Shown: positions 53,884 to 64,000 of the stretch, in pieces
How the letters are laid out: every line of letters begins with the position of its first letter
Position numbering within the stretch: the first letter of the stretch is position 1
NCBI RefSeq assembly: GCF_029210385.1
Contig: NZ_JARGDQ010000002.1
Location: 299,385-363,384 of the forward strand
Length of the DNA: 64,000 nt
Direction: 5' to 3'
Source of the DNA: Desulfurivibrio dismutans
Lineage (GTDB): Bacteria > Desulfobacterota > Desulfobulbia > Desulfobulbales > Desulfurivibrionaceae
Made by a program: the position numbers and the translations under genes
The notes under the pieces: model-generated
The model's input: only the letters and a program-made list of their open reading frames with translations
The model's database searches: none
What the model was told of the DNA's origin: nothing

Positions 53884-54492
53884 GTGAGTGAAATTAAAAG
53901 TACCATGGAGAAGGTGATGGAGCGGTTGGCGGCCATGGACGCCAAAGATAAGGGCGCTGGTGCCGCTGGCGGGAGCCTGGCCGAAGAAGAGCTGGTTCGG
54001 GAAGGAATGCGGCGGGCCGCCGCCTATCTGAAAGGAGAGCAAGTTGCTCTGGTCACCGAACTGGAAGCCGCTCCGGCTGAGAAGCAGGCGGCCTTGCGCC
54101 GCGGCATGTTTAAGACCCTGGCCCGTAACATCGTGCTGCCCCGCGATGAGGAGCAGCTGGGGCCGGCGGAACGGGCCATGACCGGTATGCTCGACTTGGC
54201 CGGCGGCAGCGGCGAGTTGACGAGCTTTCTGGGCGAGTTGAAAAAAGTCCTGGAGCAGTATCTGAGCCACCAGCAGCAGTTGCGCCAGCAGCTCAGTGAA
54301 CAGTTCGCCCAAGAGATGGCCCGGCTGGAGGGCCAAGTTGCTGGTCAGACCGGGATGCAGCCCACGATGCGGCCAGAGCAGCACCCCAAATTTCAGGAGG
54401 AGTGGCTGCGGGTGCAGGATGAATTGAACAGTCAGTACGGTCGGGCCCTGGAACAGTACAAAAAGCAGATTCAGCAGTTTCTGGGCGCCTGA
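53884..54492 (+). CDS. Conserved hypothetical coiled-coil protein (DUF6657-like)
   Basis: The 202-residue product (GTG start, GGGAGG upstream) begins MSEIKSTMEKVMERLAAMDA and is almost wholly helical and charged, with Gln-rich coiled-coil segments near the C-terminus (QYLSHQQQLRQQLSEQFAQE). The N-terminal SEIKST...VMER pattern resembles a short conserved family in Desulfobacterota, possibly DUF6657; function is unknown. The frame is open to 53812, but that part is unconvincing. It begins a new rightward group after the nuo terminator. Confidence 0.7.
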   Translation: MSEIKSTMEKVMERLAAMDAKDKGAGAAGGSLAEEELVREGMRRAAAYLKGEQVALVTELEAAPAEKQAALRRGMFKTLARNIVLPRDEEQLGPAERAMTGMLDLAGGSGELTSFLGELKKVLEQYLSHQQQLRQQLSEQFAQEMARLEGQVAGQTGMQPTMRPEQHPKFQEEWLRVQDELNSQYGRALEQYKKQIQQFLGA

Positions 54493-54529
54493 GAAAATTT
54501 TATTTATTTATCCTTAGAGAGGTGGGGCC

Positions 54530-54790
54530 ATGGAAGTGGAGATCCTGCTGGACGTGGATGAAGTCAAACCCGAAGACCTGCCCCAGGTGGAAGAGCGTTT
54601 TCGTCAGTGGTACAACGATGGCAGTGAGGCCCGTTACGGGCGGCACAAGTTTGAGTACCTGCAGATGATGGACAAACCCCACCGCTACCAGGTTGACTTT
54701 GGTCAGGCCGACCCCACCAAAGCCCTGCAGCAGCTGCACGGTAAATTGTTTCGCTACGGAGTCAAAGTCTTTGTTCACTTTCTGCATTAA
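54530..54790 (+). CDS. Uncharacterised small protein
   Basis: The 86-residue product starts MEVEILLDVDEVKPEDLPQV; GAGGTG lies upstream of the ATG. It is acidic, with a predicted mixed alpha/beta fold and no signal or membrane segment. No family is recognised. It is located between the coiled-coil protein and the peptidase gene, 11 bp before the latter, so it is probably in the same operon. Confidence 0.7.
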   Translation: MEVEILLDVDEVKPEDLPQVEERFRQWYNDGSEARYGRHKFEYLQMMDKPHRYQVDFGQADPTKALQQLHGKLFRYGVKVFVHFLH

Positions 54791-54801
54791 GTCGCTGCCC
54801 C

Positions 54802-57025
<2,224 letters not shown>

Positions 57026-57108
57026 ACCGGAAACCAGCAACCAGCACAATCACAAGTAACCTTGCAGCGGTGCTGCTGCCAGGTTGTAACTACACTGGAG
57101 GATGTCTT

Positions 57109-57438
57109 ATGGTAAGCGTAGCTCACGCGGCGGAAGCGGCTCCGGCGGCCGGCGGATTCGGCGCCTTTATTCCCCTGATTCTGATTTTTGTGATTTTTTA
57201 TTTTCTGCTTATCCGCCCCCAGCAGAAAAAGGCCAAGGAGCATCAGCAGTTTCTCTCGGCTCTGAAGATCGGTGATGAGGTAATCACCAGCGGCGGCATT
57301 CAAGGTACCGTTACCGGCCTGTCCGATAACGTGGTAACCGTGGAGATCGCCGATAAGGTGCGGGTCAAGGTGGCCCGGCCCTATATCATGGGCGCGGTCA
57401 GCCAGGATCTGGGCATGGCCAAACCCGCCGGCGGCTGA
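57109..57438 (+). CDS. yajC: Sec translocase accessory protein YajC
   Basis: The 109-residue protein has one membrane helix (about 17-38) and the signature FLLIRPQQKKAKEHQQFL, KIGDEVITSGGIQGTV and VEIADKVRVKV. GGAGG lies 7 nt before ATG 57109. It binds SecDF at the inner membrane. Here secD and secF do not follow; a terminator and a convergent gene do. Confidence 0.95.
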   Translation: MVSVAHAAEAAPAAGGFGAFIPLILIFVIFYFLLIRPQQKKAKEHQQFLSALKIGDEVITSGGIQGTVTGLSDNVVTVEIADKVRVKVARPYIMGAVSQDLGMAKPAGG

Positions 57439-57474
57439 TAAAACGGCGGCGATTGTAGTTACAATCGTTTTATC
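57437..57474. repeat. Small inverted repeat overlapping the yajC stop codon
   Basis: GATAAAAC and GATTGTA on the left pair with TACAATC and GTTTTATC on the right, with a short bulge. It includes the last two bases of the yajC TGA. It has the same stop-codon overlap and A/T edges as copies A and H but lacks the repeat core. Confidence 0.6.
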
Positions 57475-57484
57475 GGGCAAAAAA

Positions 57485-57525
57485 GGCCCGGCGGTGGTCA
57501 TCCCTGGCTGCCGCCGGGCCTTTTT
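57485..57525. terminator. Bidirectional rho-independent terminator
   Basis: GGCCCGGCGG pairs perfectly with CCGCCGGGCC, flanked by AAAAAA on the left and TTTTT on the right. It separates yajC from the convergent M1 peptidase gene. Confidence 0.9.
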
Positions 57526-57583
57526 ATTGGTTGATAACGTTCGTCGGCGGTTACCGTTACCGTTGAACGGTTTTTGCTGACTG

Positions 57584-59761
57584 TTACAGATCGCGGTGCA
57601 GTGGGGAGGCATGGGCCGGCCACCGGTGGCGAAATATGTTTTCCGCCTGGTCGCCTTGGAACACCAGGGCTCCATAACTGTGATAATGGGGCAGCCGGCG
57701 GATTACCCCGGCCAACATGGCCGGCCGGTCCAGGGCGATCCAGCCGATGGTGCCATCGGGGTTGTCGGGGTGGGGCAGGGCCAGGGCAAAGGCGTGGCCG
57801 ATCCGGGAAAATGCCTGTTCGTCCACCTGCAGCGCGCCGGGAGCCGTGGCTGCTGCCGGTTCTCTGCCGACTTCCAGCAGTTCGGCCCCAAACTGGGCCA
57901 GGGCTCGGCCCGTTTCGGGCTGAAAGCGGTTTTCCCAGCCCAGGATGATGCTTTCCCGGGTCGGTGGCAGTTCCTCCAACTCATGGTCCAGCACTATCTC
58001 CACGCCGGCGGAGCCGAAACTGCCCAGAGCCCGCGCCAGTTCCCGGTAGGTCGGCAACAGTGGCTGCTCGCGGCCGGGCAGGATTACCAGCAGATCTTCT
58101 TCGGCCCCGAACAAACGGGAGAAAACGGCGGGGATCTCCCGTTGGTCCAGCCGGCGGAACAGGTCGAAGTCCGGGTCCAGGGCCAGGTGCCGTGGCCGCT
58201 GGGCAAAATCGGCTCGCCAGTCGACCCGGCGGTCGGTCAAAGGGACCAGGAAACGTCGAGGTTCCTTTTCGTTTTCCAGGGTTACCGCCACCGGCAGTTG
58301 TAAGCGGTAGGGAGGGTCCGACTGCCTTTGCCCGAAGGTGGCCGCCAGCCGCCAGCCTTGATCGTGTTCTTCCACCTGCACGGCTTCCATCACCAGTTCC
58401 GGCGCCCCCGGGCGTTCCAGCCACTGCCGGAAAAAAACATTCAGGTCTTGCTCCGTGGTCTGTTCGAAACGGTGCTGCAGATCATCAAAAGAGGCCACCT
58501 GGAAAAGGTATTGCCGGTAAAAATCGGCCAAAGCGGTCTGAAACAGCTCATGGCCCAACTTCTGTTCCAGCATGTGAAAGAACATCAACCCCTTGCCGTA
58601 GCCCACCGCCTCGCCGGCCGGGCTGTGGCGGGCGGTGAACCGGCGCAGGGGGAAATCCCGCCCGCCGGCGGCGTAATCGGCGTATTTCTGCAGCACCCTC
58701 AGGCGGTATTCCATCCCCCGGCCTTGCCGGGCCATCAGCAGGTGATCGGCCAGATGGGCGGTCAGTCCTTCACTCCAGTTGCCGCGGGCATAATCGGTAA
58801 AGACCCCGTTGCCCCACCAGTTGTGCAGTATTTCATGGGGATAGGAGGTGCGCAGAATAAAGGGCAGGTGGATCACCCGGGAGCCCAGCAGGGTGAAAGA
58901 GGGCATACCGAAGCCCGATTCCCAGGCGTTTTCCACCATGGCAAATTTGGCATAGGGGTAAGGGCCGATCATTTGGCTGTAAAGCTGCAGATATTCAGTG
59001 GTGGCGTCCAGGTAGCGGCGGGCCAGTTCCGGGTCGGGTTGCCGCAGGAAAACCTGCCGGGCTACCCCGTCGGACTCTTCTTCGTAGACGCTGTAGCGGT
59101 CGGCCACCAGAAACACCCCTTGCTGGGGGTTGAGTTCCTCCCAAACCGTTTCGTTGTCCGTCACCTCGGGCCGTGGCTGATGGCGCCGGCCCTGGCTCAC
59201 CGCCGTCCAGCCGGCCGGCAGAACCGCTCGCAGCCGGAAACTGACAACATGAGCGCCCGTCGGCCGAGGGTACCAGAAGGTGCCGGGGGTCAGATAAATT
59301 CCGTCTGGATCAATGCGCCCGGCGGTGTGGCGTACCCCGCGGGCGTACTCCTGGCCGGCAAAGCCCAAGGGGTGGTGGATTTCGCCGTCATACAGCAGGA
59401 CAAAGGTGTCAAGATCCGGCGGCAGGTTAATGGTGAACCGCTCCGGCCGGTGTGCTGCGGTTTGGCCGCGCTCACTTCCTGGGTCGGGGGAGTTACGGGG
59501 GGTAAGTTCAACTTCCGGATGCTCGGCGACGGGGTTGAGGCCGGGGTGGAGGGCCAGGTCAAACTGCCGCGGGTAATCGGGGGGCAGGGTGATGGCCACC
59601 CGGGCCTGCAGGCGATGGCGGTCCGGTTCCAGCGTTGCCAGGATTTCGTAATGCAGCCGGTTCGGGTCGTCGGTGGCCGGCGATCCGCCTGGGGCGGGGC
59701 CGGCAAGTAACAGCAGCGTCAAGGTGCATACCAGAGCAACAAAGGAGCGGGGCCGATTCAT
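57584..59761 (-). CDS. Secreted M1-type zinc aminopeptidase
   Basis: The 725-residue protein has an N-terminal signal peptide (about 1-25, VALVCTLTLLLLAGPAPGG). It has an M1-like beta domain and a gluzincin active site HEILHNWWGN with the third ligand in NWSEGLTAHLAD. The substrate-site region MVENAWESGFGMPSFTLLG stands where GAMEN occurs in other family members. A C-terminal alpha/beta part follows. It probably cleaves peptides in the periplasm. It is preceded by the U32 gene with a 1-bp gap, so the two form an operon. Confidence 0.85.
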   Translation of the reverse strand: MNRPRSFVALVCTLTLLLLAGPAPGGSPATDDPNRLHYEILATLEPDRHRLQARVAITLPPDYPRQFDLALHPGLNPVAEHPEVELTPRNSPDPGSERGQTAAHRPERFTINLPPDLDTFVLLYDGEIHHPLGFAGQEYARGVRHTAGRIDPDGIYLTPGTFWYPRPTGAHVVSFRLRAVLPAGWTAVSQGRRHQPRPEVTDNETVWEELNPQQGVFLVADRYSVYEEESDGVARQVFLRQPDPELARRYLDATTEYLQLYSQMIGPYPYAKFAMVENAWESGFGMPSFTLLGSRVIHLPFILRTSYPHEILHNWWGNGVFTDYARGNWSEGLTAHLADHLLMARQGRGMEYRLRVLQKYADYAAGGRDFPLRRFTARHSPAGEAVGYGKGLMFFHMLEQKLGHELFQTALADFYRQYLFQVASFDDLQHRFEQTTEQDLNVFFRQWLERPGAPELVMEAVQVEEHDQGWRLAATFGQRQSDPPYRLQLPVAVTLENEKEPRRFLVPLTDRRVDWRADFAQRPRHLALDPDFDLFRRLDQREIPAVFSRLFGAEEDLLVILPGREQPLLPTYRELARALGSFGSAGVEIVLDHELEELPPTRESIILGWENRFQPETGRALAQFGAELLEVGREPAAATAPGALQVDEQAFSRIGHAFALALPHPDNPDGTIGWIALDRPAMLAGVIRRLPHYHSYGALVFQGDQAENIFRHRWPAHASPLHRDL

Positions 59762-59762
59762 T

Positions 59763-61016
59763 TTACTTTCCTCCGATGCTTTGGCGCAACAGGCCGTGGC
59801 GGGGGTAGTTGCCGGGGTGGTCCAGGGTGAGGCGCAGCAGGCTGTTGGGGTTGGCCCGTGCCACTTCCCGCCCTTGCTGGTCGTGGATGGCGGTGATCCG
59901 GCAGGTAATGTTATTGAGGCGTCGGTCGAGAAATTCGATGCTGTCTCCCTGCTGGAAAGGGTTGCGGGCCTCCACTAGGGGGGTTGCCCCGCCTTCGCGG
60001 ACAATCCCCGCCGGGGCCCAGTGGGGGTTAACGGTGGTGCCGTCGTAAAGCATCTCGGTGGTGGCCGGGGAGTGGTCGAAAAAATTTTCGCTCTGGCCCC
60101 GGCCGCCGATCTTCATTAACTCCTCGGCAAAGACTGGCGGCAAGGGAGTGTGCAGGCCCTGCTGCCGCCAGAAATCCAGGGCCGCCCGGTAGAGGCGGAC
60201 CACCGTGCCCACATAAAAAAGGCTTTTCATTCGTCCCTCGATCTTAAGAGCGTCGGCCCCGGCACCGATCAACTCCGGCAGCCGAAAAAGCAGGCAGAGG
60301 TCTTTGGCGTTGAAGATATAACTGCCCCGCTCGTCCTCTTCGATGGGGAAAAGCTGCCCCGGCCGCTTTTCTTCGATCAGCCGGTAGCGGTAGCGACAGG
60401 GGTGGGCGCAGTCGCCCCGGTTGGCGTCCCGGCCGGTGAGATAAAGGCTTAAAAAGCAGCGGCCGGAGTAGGAGATGCACAGCGCCCCGTGGACGAAGAT
60501 CTCCAACTCGGCGGCCACCCTTTGCCGCAGGCCCTTGATTTCCGCCAGGGAAAGTTCCCGCGCCGGGTTGATCCGGCTGACCCCGCAGGCCTCCCAGAAG
60601 GCGGCGCTTTCCGGGTTGGTGACGTTGGCCTGGGTGCTCAGGTGCACCGGCAACTCCGGCACCACCCGGCGGGCCACCGCCAGGATGCCGGGGTCGGCGA
60701 TGATCAACCCGTCCACCGCCGTTTCCCGCAAAAAGATCAGGTACTCTTCCAGGCCGGTAAAGTCCTGCTGGTGGGCAAAGATGTTGACCGTTACGTATAC
60801 CTTGACGCCGCGGTCATGGGCCATGGCGGTGGCCGTCCGCAACTCATCATCGCTGAAATTGCCGGCATGAGCCCGCAGGCCGAAGCGGCGTCCGCCCAGG
60901 TAAACGGCATCGGCCCCGTAGTGGATCGCCACCTGCAGCTTTTCCAGGTTGCCCGCCGGGGCCAGCAGTTCCGGCATGCGGGGCAGATGTTGTTCCGGTG
61001 ATCGGGTGGGCAGCAT
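59763..61016 (-). CDS. U32 family peptidase-like protein
   Basis: The 417-residue product has MPELLAPAGNLEKLQVAIHY near the start, GADAVYLGGRRFGLRAHAGN, DPGILAVARRVVPELPVHLS, and the signature LYLTGRDANRGDCAHPCRYR with GALCISYSGRCFLS. These match the U32 group (YegQ/RlhA/TrhP-like). Family members are linked to tRNA or rRNA hydroxylation with prephenate-derived cofactors, so it may act on RNA rather than as a protease. Start at 61016 is chosen; 39 bp separate it from the divergent mnmA start. Confidence 0.85.
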   Translation of the reverse strand: MLPTRSPEQHLPRMPELLAPAGNLEKLQVAIHYGADAVYLGGRRFGLRAHAGNFSDDELRTATAMAHDRGVKVYVTVNIFAHQQDFTGLEEYLIFLRETAVDGLIIADPGILAVARRVVPELPVHLSTQANVTNPESAAFWEACGVSRINPARELSLAEIKGLRQRVAAELEIFVHGALCISYSGRCFLSLYLTGRDANRGDCAHPCRYRYRLIEEKRPGQLFPIEEDERGSYIFNAKDLCLLFRLPELIGAGADALKIEGRMKSLFYVGTVVRLYRAALDFWRQQGLHTPLPPVFAEELMKIGGRGQSENFFDHSPATTEMLYDGTTVNPHWAPAGIVREGGATPLVEARNPFQQGDSIEFLDRRLNNITCRITAIHDQQGREVARANPNSLLRLTLDHPGNYPRHGLLRQSIGGK

Positions 61017-61055
61017 TTTTTGCCTTCGGAGATTGATTCTGGTAGAGTAGCGGCC

Positions 61056-62195
61056 ATGTTGTCGGACCAACCGTCTTTATACCAGAAACGGATCGCCGTT
61101 GCCATGAGCGGTGGGGTGGACAGCTCGGTTACCGCCGCCCTGTTGCTTCAGGCCGGGGCCGAGGTGGAGGGGGTCTTCATGCGGTTGGCCCAGCCGGGGA
61201 TTGATGATCACCAGCGGCGGGTGGAGGGGGTGGCGGCCCACCTGGGCATTCCCCTGACCGTGCTGGACTTGAGCGAATCCTTTGCGCAAAAAGTTTTGCA
61301 GCCCTTTGTCGCGGCCTACCTGGCCGGGGTGACCCCCAACCCCTGTGTGTTCTGCAACCGGCAGATCAAGTTCGGCCTGTTGCTGGAGGCCATGCTTGCC
61401 CGCCGGGCCGATTTTCTGGCCACCGGTCACTATGTTCGTCTCACTCCGGCGCCGCCGGGGATTGCCGGTGCCGCCGGAGCGACTGATGCCGACGATCTGG
61501 CCCTGCGCCGGGGGGGCGATCCCCGCAAGGATCAGTCCTACTTTCTTTGTCGGCTAAAAAGGGAGGTGCTGCCCCGCATCCTCTTCCCCCTGGGGGAGAA
61601 GCGCAAGACCGAGGTTTATGAAATGGCCGCCGGCTTGGGCCTGAGCGGTCGCCACGGCCCGGAGAGTCAGGATGTCTGTTTCCTGGGAGGGCAGTCGGTG
61701 GCCGATTTCCTGACCGCTTATGTTGAACGGGCCGAGGCGGAGCAAAACGGGCCGGTCGTGGCCGCCGAAGGGCTGATCGTCACCGTCGAAGGCCGGCAAG
61801 TGGGACGCCACCGGGGAGTTTTTCGCTACACCATCGGCCAGCGCCGGGGCCTGGGGATTCCCGACGCCACCCCCTATTACGTGGTGGCCCTGGACGTAAA
61901 AGCCAACCGGGTGGTGGTGGGTAAACCCGAAGACCTGCTGCGGCGGCAAATCCGCCTGGCCGATCTCAACTGGCTCATTGATCCGCCGCGGTTGCCCGGC
62001 CGTTTTACCGTGCAGTTGCGACATCGTCACCGCCCGGCCCCGGCCCTGGTGGAAGCGGCCGCCGACGGTACCATCACCCTCACCTTCGACCAGCCCCAAA
62101 GGGCTCCGGCCCCCGGCCAGTACGCCGCCCTCTACCACGACGACCAACTCCTGGCCGGCGGCGAGATTTTACCTCTACTTTCTTTGTCGGCTTAA
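61056..62195 (+). CDS. mnmA: tRNA-specific 2-thiouridylase MnmA
   Basis: The 379-residue enzyme thiolates U34 of tRNA-Lys, tRNA-Glu and tRNA-Gln. Features are the PP-loop AVAMSGGVDSSVTAALL, first catalytic Cys in TPNPCVFCNRQIKFG, DQSYFLCRLK, SQDVCFLGG with the second Cys, and GVFRYTIGQRRGLGI in the central domain. ATG 61056 is preferred to TTG 61020. The extreme 3' end (62175 on) repeats an internal stretch of the same gene and overlaps the convergent toxin gene by 21 bp, so the last residues may be altered. Confidence 0.95.
   Translation: MLSDQPSLYQKRIAVAMSGGVDSSVTAALLLQAGAEVEGVFMRLAQPGIDDHQRRVEGVAAHLGIPLTVLDLSESFAQKVLQPFVAAYLAGVTPNPCVFCNRQIKFGLLLEAMLARRADFLATGHYVRLTPAPPGIAGAAGATDADDLALRRGGDPRKDQSYFLCRLKREVLPRILFPLGEKRKTEVYEMAAGLGLSGRHGPESQDVCFLGGQSVADFLTAYVERAEAEQNGPVVAAEGLIVTVEGRQVGRHRGVFRYTIGQRRGLGIPDATPYYVVALDVKANRVVVGKPEDLLRRQIRLADLNWLIDPPRLPGRFTVQLRHRHRPAPALVEAAADGTITLTFDQPQRAPAPGQYAALYHDDQLLAGGEILPLLSLSA
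61538..61571 (+). repeat. 34-bp direct repeat inside mnmA, unit 1
   Basis: CTACTTTCTTTGTCGGCTAA and the next 14 bases match 62175-62208 at 30 of 34 positions, including the first 18 without a mismatch. It encodes YFLCRLK...VL of the MnmA active-site region. Confidence 0.7.
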
Positions 62196-62208
62196 AAGAG
62201 GGGTGTTG
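62175..62208 (+). repeat. 34-bp direct repeat at the mnmA/parE junction, unit 2
   Basis: Second unit of the repeat at 61538-61571. In mnmA it is read in a different frame, giving the C-terminal LLSLSA. Its left edge coincides with the end of the toxin gene. Confidence 0.7.
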
Positions 62209-62498
62209 GGTGTAAGGTGGCGGACCGCGTCCATCAGGTGGTGCAGAACGCGCACGATCAGGATGTCGCCCGCATTTTCCCGGCGATAAAAGATCAAATG
62301 ACTTTGGTGGGGAAACTTTCGGTAGCCCGGCCGGATTTCCTCGATCTCCCGCCCCATCTCGGGATTTTTTGCCAATAATTCAAGGCAGCCGTGCAGGGAG
62401 GCAAGATACTTGCCGGTCTGCGCCGAGCCGAATTCGACCAGCGAATTTTCGGCGATTTTTTCGATATCAGCCGCCGCCGCCCGAGAGAGTTTATACAT
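62175..62498 (-). CDS. parE: ParE/RelE-family toxin
   Basis: The 107-residue product begins MYKLSRAAAADIEKIAENSL and has the compact RelE/ParE fold signature (GREIEEIRPGYRKFPHQSHL, then IFYRRENAGDILIVRVLHHLMD). ParE toxins poison gyrase, whereas RelE toxins cut mRNA; the sequence favours the ParE group. Start 62498 gives normal length and an 8-bp overlap with the upstream antitoxin gene. Its 3' end overlaps convergent mnmA by 21 bp. It appears complete. Confidence 0.88.
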   Translation of the reverse strand: MYKLSRAAAADIEKIAENSLVEFGSAQTGKYLASLHGCLELLAKNPEMGREIEEIRPGYRKFPHQSHLIFYRRENAGDILIVRVLHHLMDAVRHLTPNTPLLSRQRK

Positions 62499-62736
62499 CC
62501 GGCCCGCTTCCGGATTTGACTTTTTGCCAGATATCCAGCACCGAATTTTCGGCAACACCACTCTCCTCGCCGGCCGCCAAAGCCTGACGCAAGGCATTAA
62601 CCTTGGCCTGATATTCTTGATCCTGCCGGACCAGAGAGCGGACATAGTCGCTGACATTACTGTAATGCCCGGTGCCGATTTGATTTTCTATCCACTGTTT
62701 CATGGGAGCCGGGAGGGAAACATTCATCGTCGCCAT
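62491..62736 (-). CDS. parD: ParD-like antitoxin
   Basis: The 81-residue product begins MATMNVSLPAPMKQWIENQI, then SNVSDYVRSLVRQDQEYQAK, the ribbon-helix-helix DNA-binding pattern of ParD antitoxins. The C-terminal half would wrap the toxin. GAGGT lies 7 nt before this ATG; two upstream in-frame starts are less likely. Antitoxin-first order and overlap with parE are typical. Likely autorepressed with ParE. Confidence 0.88.
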   Translation of the reverse strand: MATMNVSLPAPMKQWIENQIGTGHYSNVSDYVRSLVRQDQEYQAKVNALRQALAAGEESGVAENSVLDIWQKVKSGSGPDV

Positions 62737-62816
62737 GGTCATCACCTCTTTTTGCGATAACCATGCCCCTGATGGCAAACTTTGTCAAATATTTTCTGCG
62801 CGGAGATTAATAAAAC

Positions 62817-63296
62817 GTGGGAAAACGTGGTCTGTGGCCGATTCGCTACTACGGCTGGTACTCGAACCGGGGCCGGGGGGAACGGGTGAACCGCCTGGCC
62901 GATGCCGCCGCTACCACCACCGGCCAGTCACCGCCTCCGGCTGCGGTGGAAGTGCTGGAAGTGTCCGACTACCACCCCCGCAAGATTCCGTCCCCGACCT
63001 GGCGGGAGTGCATCAAGAAGGTCTGGGAGATCGATCCGCTCACCTGCCCTAAATGCGGCGGGGAGATGAAGATCATCAGCTTCATCTCCGAGGCGGCGAT
63101 CATCCGGCGGATTCTGGAGCACCTGGGATTATGGACGACCAAGAAGCCAAAGCCAGCCGCGCCCCCGCCAGCCCTTGACCGTGAAAGGCGATATGAACCG
63201 TTCGACGATGGCTGGTCTCAGTATGAAGAGCATGATGAGCCGTCTTTTTTGGGGGTGGAATTTTTCGTCGACATGCCAGTCGGCAGCCGTTATTGA
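62817..63296 (+). pseudogene. IS91-type transposase remnant (C-terminal fragment)
   Basis: The open frame encodes a C-terminal piece of a transposase: IRYYGWYSNRGRGER, SDYHPRKIPSPTWRECIKKV, and a zinc-ribbon-like DPLTCPKCGGEMKIISFI, then IIRRILEHLGLW. These segments match the end of IS91-like Y2 transposases. The catalytic N-terminal half (two Tyr, HUH) is missing, so the gene is truncated and non-functional. It lies next to the toxin-antitoxin pair and repeat copy I, marking this as an accessory patch. Confidence 0.75.
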
Positions 63297-63499
63297 CAAA
63301 AGCATCGGCTTTTGAGGGGCAATTTGCGCGGGGTATTCTCTGATGCCCCGTTTTTTTGCCAGGGTCGAGAAAAGCAACTTCACTATCACCCTCACCTCAC
63401 CCTCACCTATCACCTCACCGGACAGAGCAAATAAATTGACCGGCTCGCACTTCCTGCTTGATCAATTTGGCCTCTCCCTGCCGTTGTACTTATACTATC

Positions 63500-63631
63500 G
63501 TAACTGTCCAGCAGCACCCCATCTTGCGACGATCAGGTCGGCTTGAGTACCATATGTACACTACGCCGACCTGCTTACCGCAATATGGGGCACTGCTGGA
63601 CAGTTACCACAGGCATGAGCTGGATAGTTAC
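63500..63631 (+). repeat. Dispersed long palindrome, copy I
   Basis: This 132-bp element runs from GTAACTGTCCAGCAGCACCC to ATGAGCTGGATAGTTAC and is closely similar to copies B and F. An inner CTGCTGGACAGTTAC ends at 63607, so the right end is doubled as in F. It lies in the 525-bp gene-free region 63297-63821, which otherwise holds short CTCACC repeats (near 63385-63420) and an AT-rich stretch. Confidence 0.9.
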
Positions 63632-63700
63632 AGGCTATCTCCCTTTTTTTGCAATGCGTTTTTTCTATGGGTGAGCCAGGAGCTTATCACTATTTCCTAT

Positions 63701-63730
63701 TTGCCATATTGGCTATACCTAAACTATATT
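63701..63730 (+). promoter_or_regulatory. Candidate sigma-70 promoter for the gene at 63822
   Basis: TTGCCA (63701-63706), 18-bp spacer, TATATT (63725-63730), in a locally AT-rich stretch, about 90 bp before the start codon. Confidence 0.45.
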
Positions 63731-63821
63731 GCCCTCCTTTGCATGAGCATGACAGCTCTATGCTTCGAGGCACCCTGAAATCAGGGTTAACATGACAACC
63801 TAAGAAGCAGAGAATAACAGA

Positions 63822-64000
63822 ATGAACTTACTGAAAAAAGTAACCTTTTGCTCCACCCCAAAAACCGTAAGCAACTGTCATTGCCGACCACCTAAAGAAA
63901 AAGTCGCGAAGTTGGCGTTCACGGGACTTGCCCTCGCGCTCACTCTGGTTCTTTCATTCAGCGTCTTTCTTGCCGAGGCCACTGCTCAGCAAAAAGATTT
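63822..64000 (+). CDS. Putative exported protein, N-terminal part (partial)
   Basis: ATG 63822 opens a frame that runs to the end of the window. The N-terminus MNLLKKVTFCSTPKTVSNCH is polar and basic, followed by a hydrophobic stretch FTGLALALTLVLSFSVFLAE and then ATAQQ, which looks like a signal peptide with a cleavage site near AEATA-QQ. The signal region is preceded by an unusually long n-region (about 30 residues). The mature protein is outside the window, so no function can be given. The upstream region is AT-richer than the rest of the window. Confidence 0.55.
   Translation, partial: MNLLKKVTFCSTPKTVSNCHCRPPKEKVAKLAFTGLALALTLVLSFSVFLAEATAQQKD

Noticed and set aside
63385..63420. Short CTCACC-type tandem motifs, considered as a CRISPR or iteron array
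   Set aside because: Units are about 6-12 bp, irregular and lack unique spacers; no cas or replication gene is near.
63343..63778. Short open frames across repeat copy I, and matching peptides at copies B and F
   Set aside because: The repeated peptides reflect the DNA repeat itself; there is no start signal and no domain, and the frames end at the palindrome edges.

Overview
The window is about 60% G+C, densely packed, and reads as the chromosome of a Gram-negative, motile, anaerobic Desulfobacterota-type bacterium, most like a Desulfobulbales or Desulfurivibrio-like sulfur or sulfate metaboliser. Clues are an AhbD-type radical-SAM heme enzyme, a nuo operon without nuoEFG, molybdenum cofactor genes beside serS, meso-diaminopimelate peptidoglycan recycling (mpl), and flagellar FlgM with a sigma-28-type promoter. 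The species is inferred from family knowledge and not proven.

Layout. 1-12.1 kb: the end of ddl, a response-regulator diguanylate cyclase, the leftward operon hinT-mobB-mobA-moeA-serS, a small unknown gene, a response regulator/histidine kinase coupled to a FliK-like gene, and a large membrane histidine kinase. 12.2-19.3 kb: tRNA-Lys and tRNA-Glu, an RdgC-like gene and partner, gatB, radC, hemW, radA and two tRNA-Ser genes. 19.4-29.4 kb: leftward ppiD-like and polA, then flgM, a DUF1461-like membrane protein, hisD and nadE. 29.7-33.8 kb: a heme cluster (ahbD-like, hemE, HD protein, hemH). 34.0-39.4 kb: the leftward cell-shape operon mreB-mreC-mreD-mrdA-rodA. 39.7-41.7 kb: tRNA-Ala, a small gene and mpl. 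41.7-53.7 kb: nuoABCDHIJK, two NuoL/MrpD-like antiporter subunits separated by a small membrane protein, then nuoM and nuoN. 53.9-62.2 kb: two unknown genes, pepP-like, tgt and yajC, then a leftward U32 and M1 peptidase pair, and mnmA. 62.2-64 kb: a small accessory patch with a ParDE-like toxin-antitoxin, an IS91-type transposase remnant, a dispersed repeat, and the start of a secreted protein.

The most unusual signal is a family of dispersed imperfect palindromes of about 105-135 bp (copies at 1562, 17422, 25936, 29492, 46457 and 63500, an expanded copy at 30780, and a possible core-less version at 33917). They share a core containing TTGCGGCGATC and a central GTAC/GTAC palindrome. In several copies the stem arms differ from copy to copy but remain complementary, and the outer arm often contains the stop codon of a flanking gene. 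One copy lies inside the nuo operon between nuoJ and nuoK. This looks like either a non-autonomous element that enters terminator loops or a structured RNA/DNA element kept palindromic by selection.

The heme cluster is also notable. HemE, a ferrochelatase and an AhbD-like enzyme together would allow a hybrid route in which ferrochelatase-made Fe-coproporphyrin III is converted to heme by a radical-SAM enzyme. No rRNA, CRISPR array, prophage or intact insertion sequence was seen.
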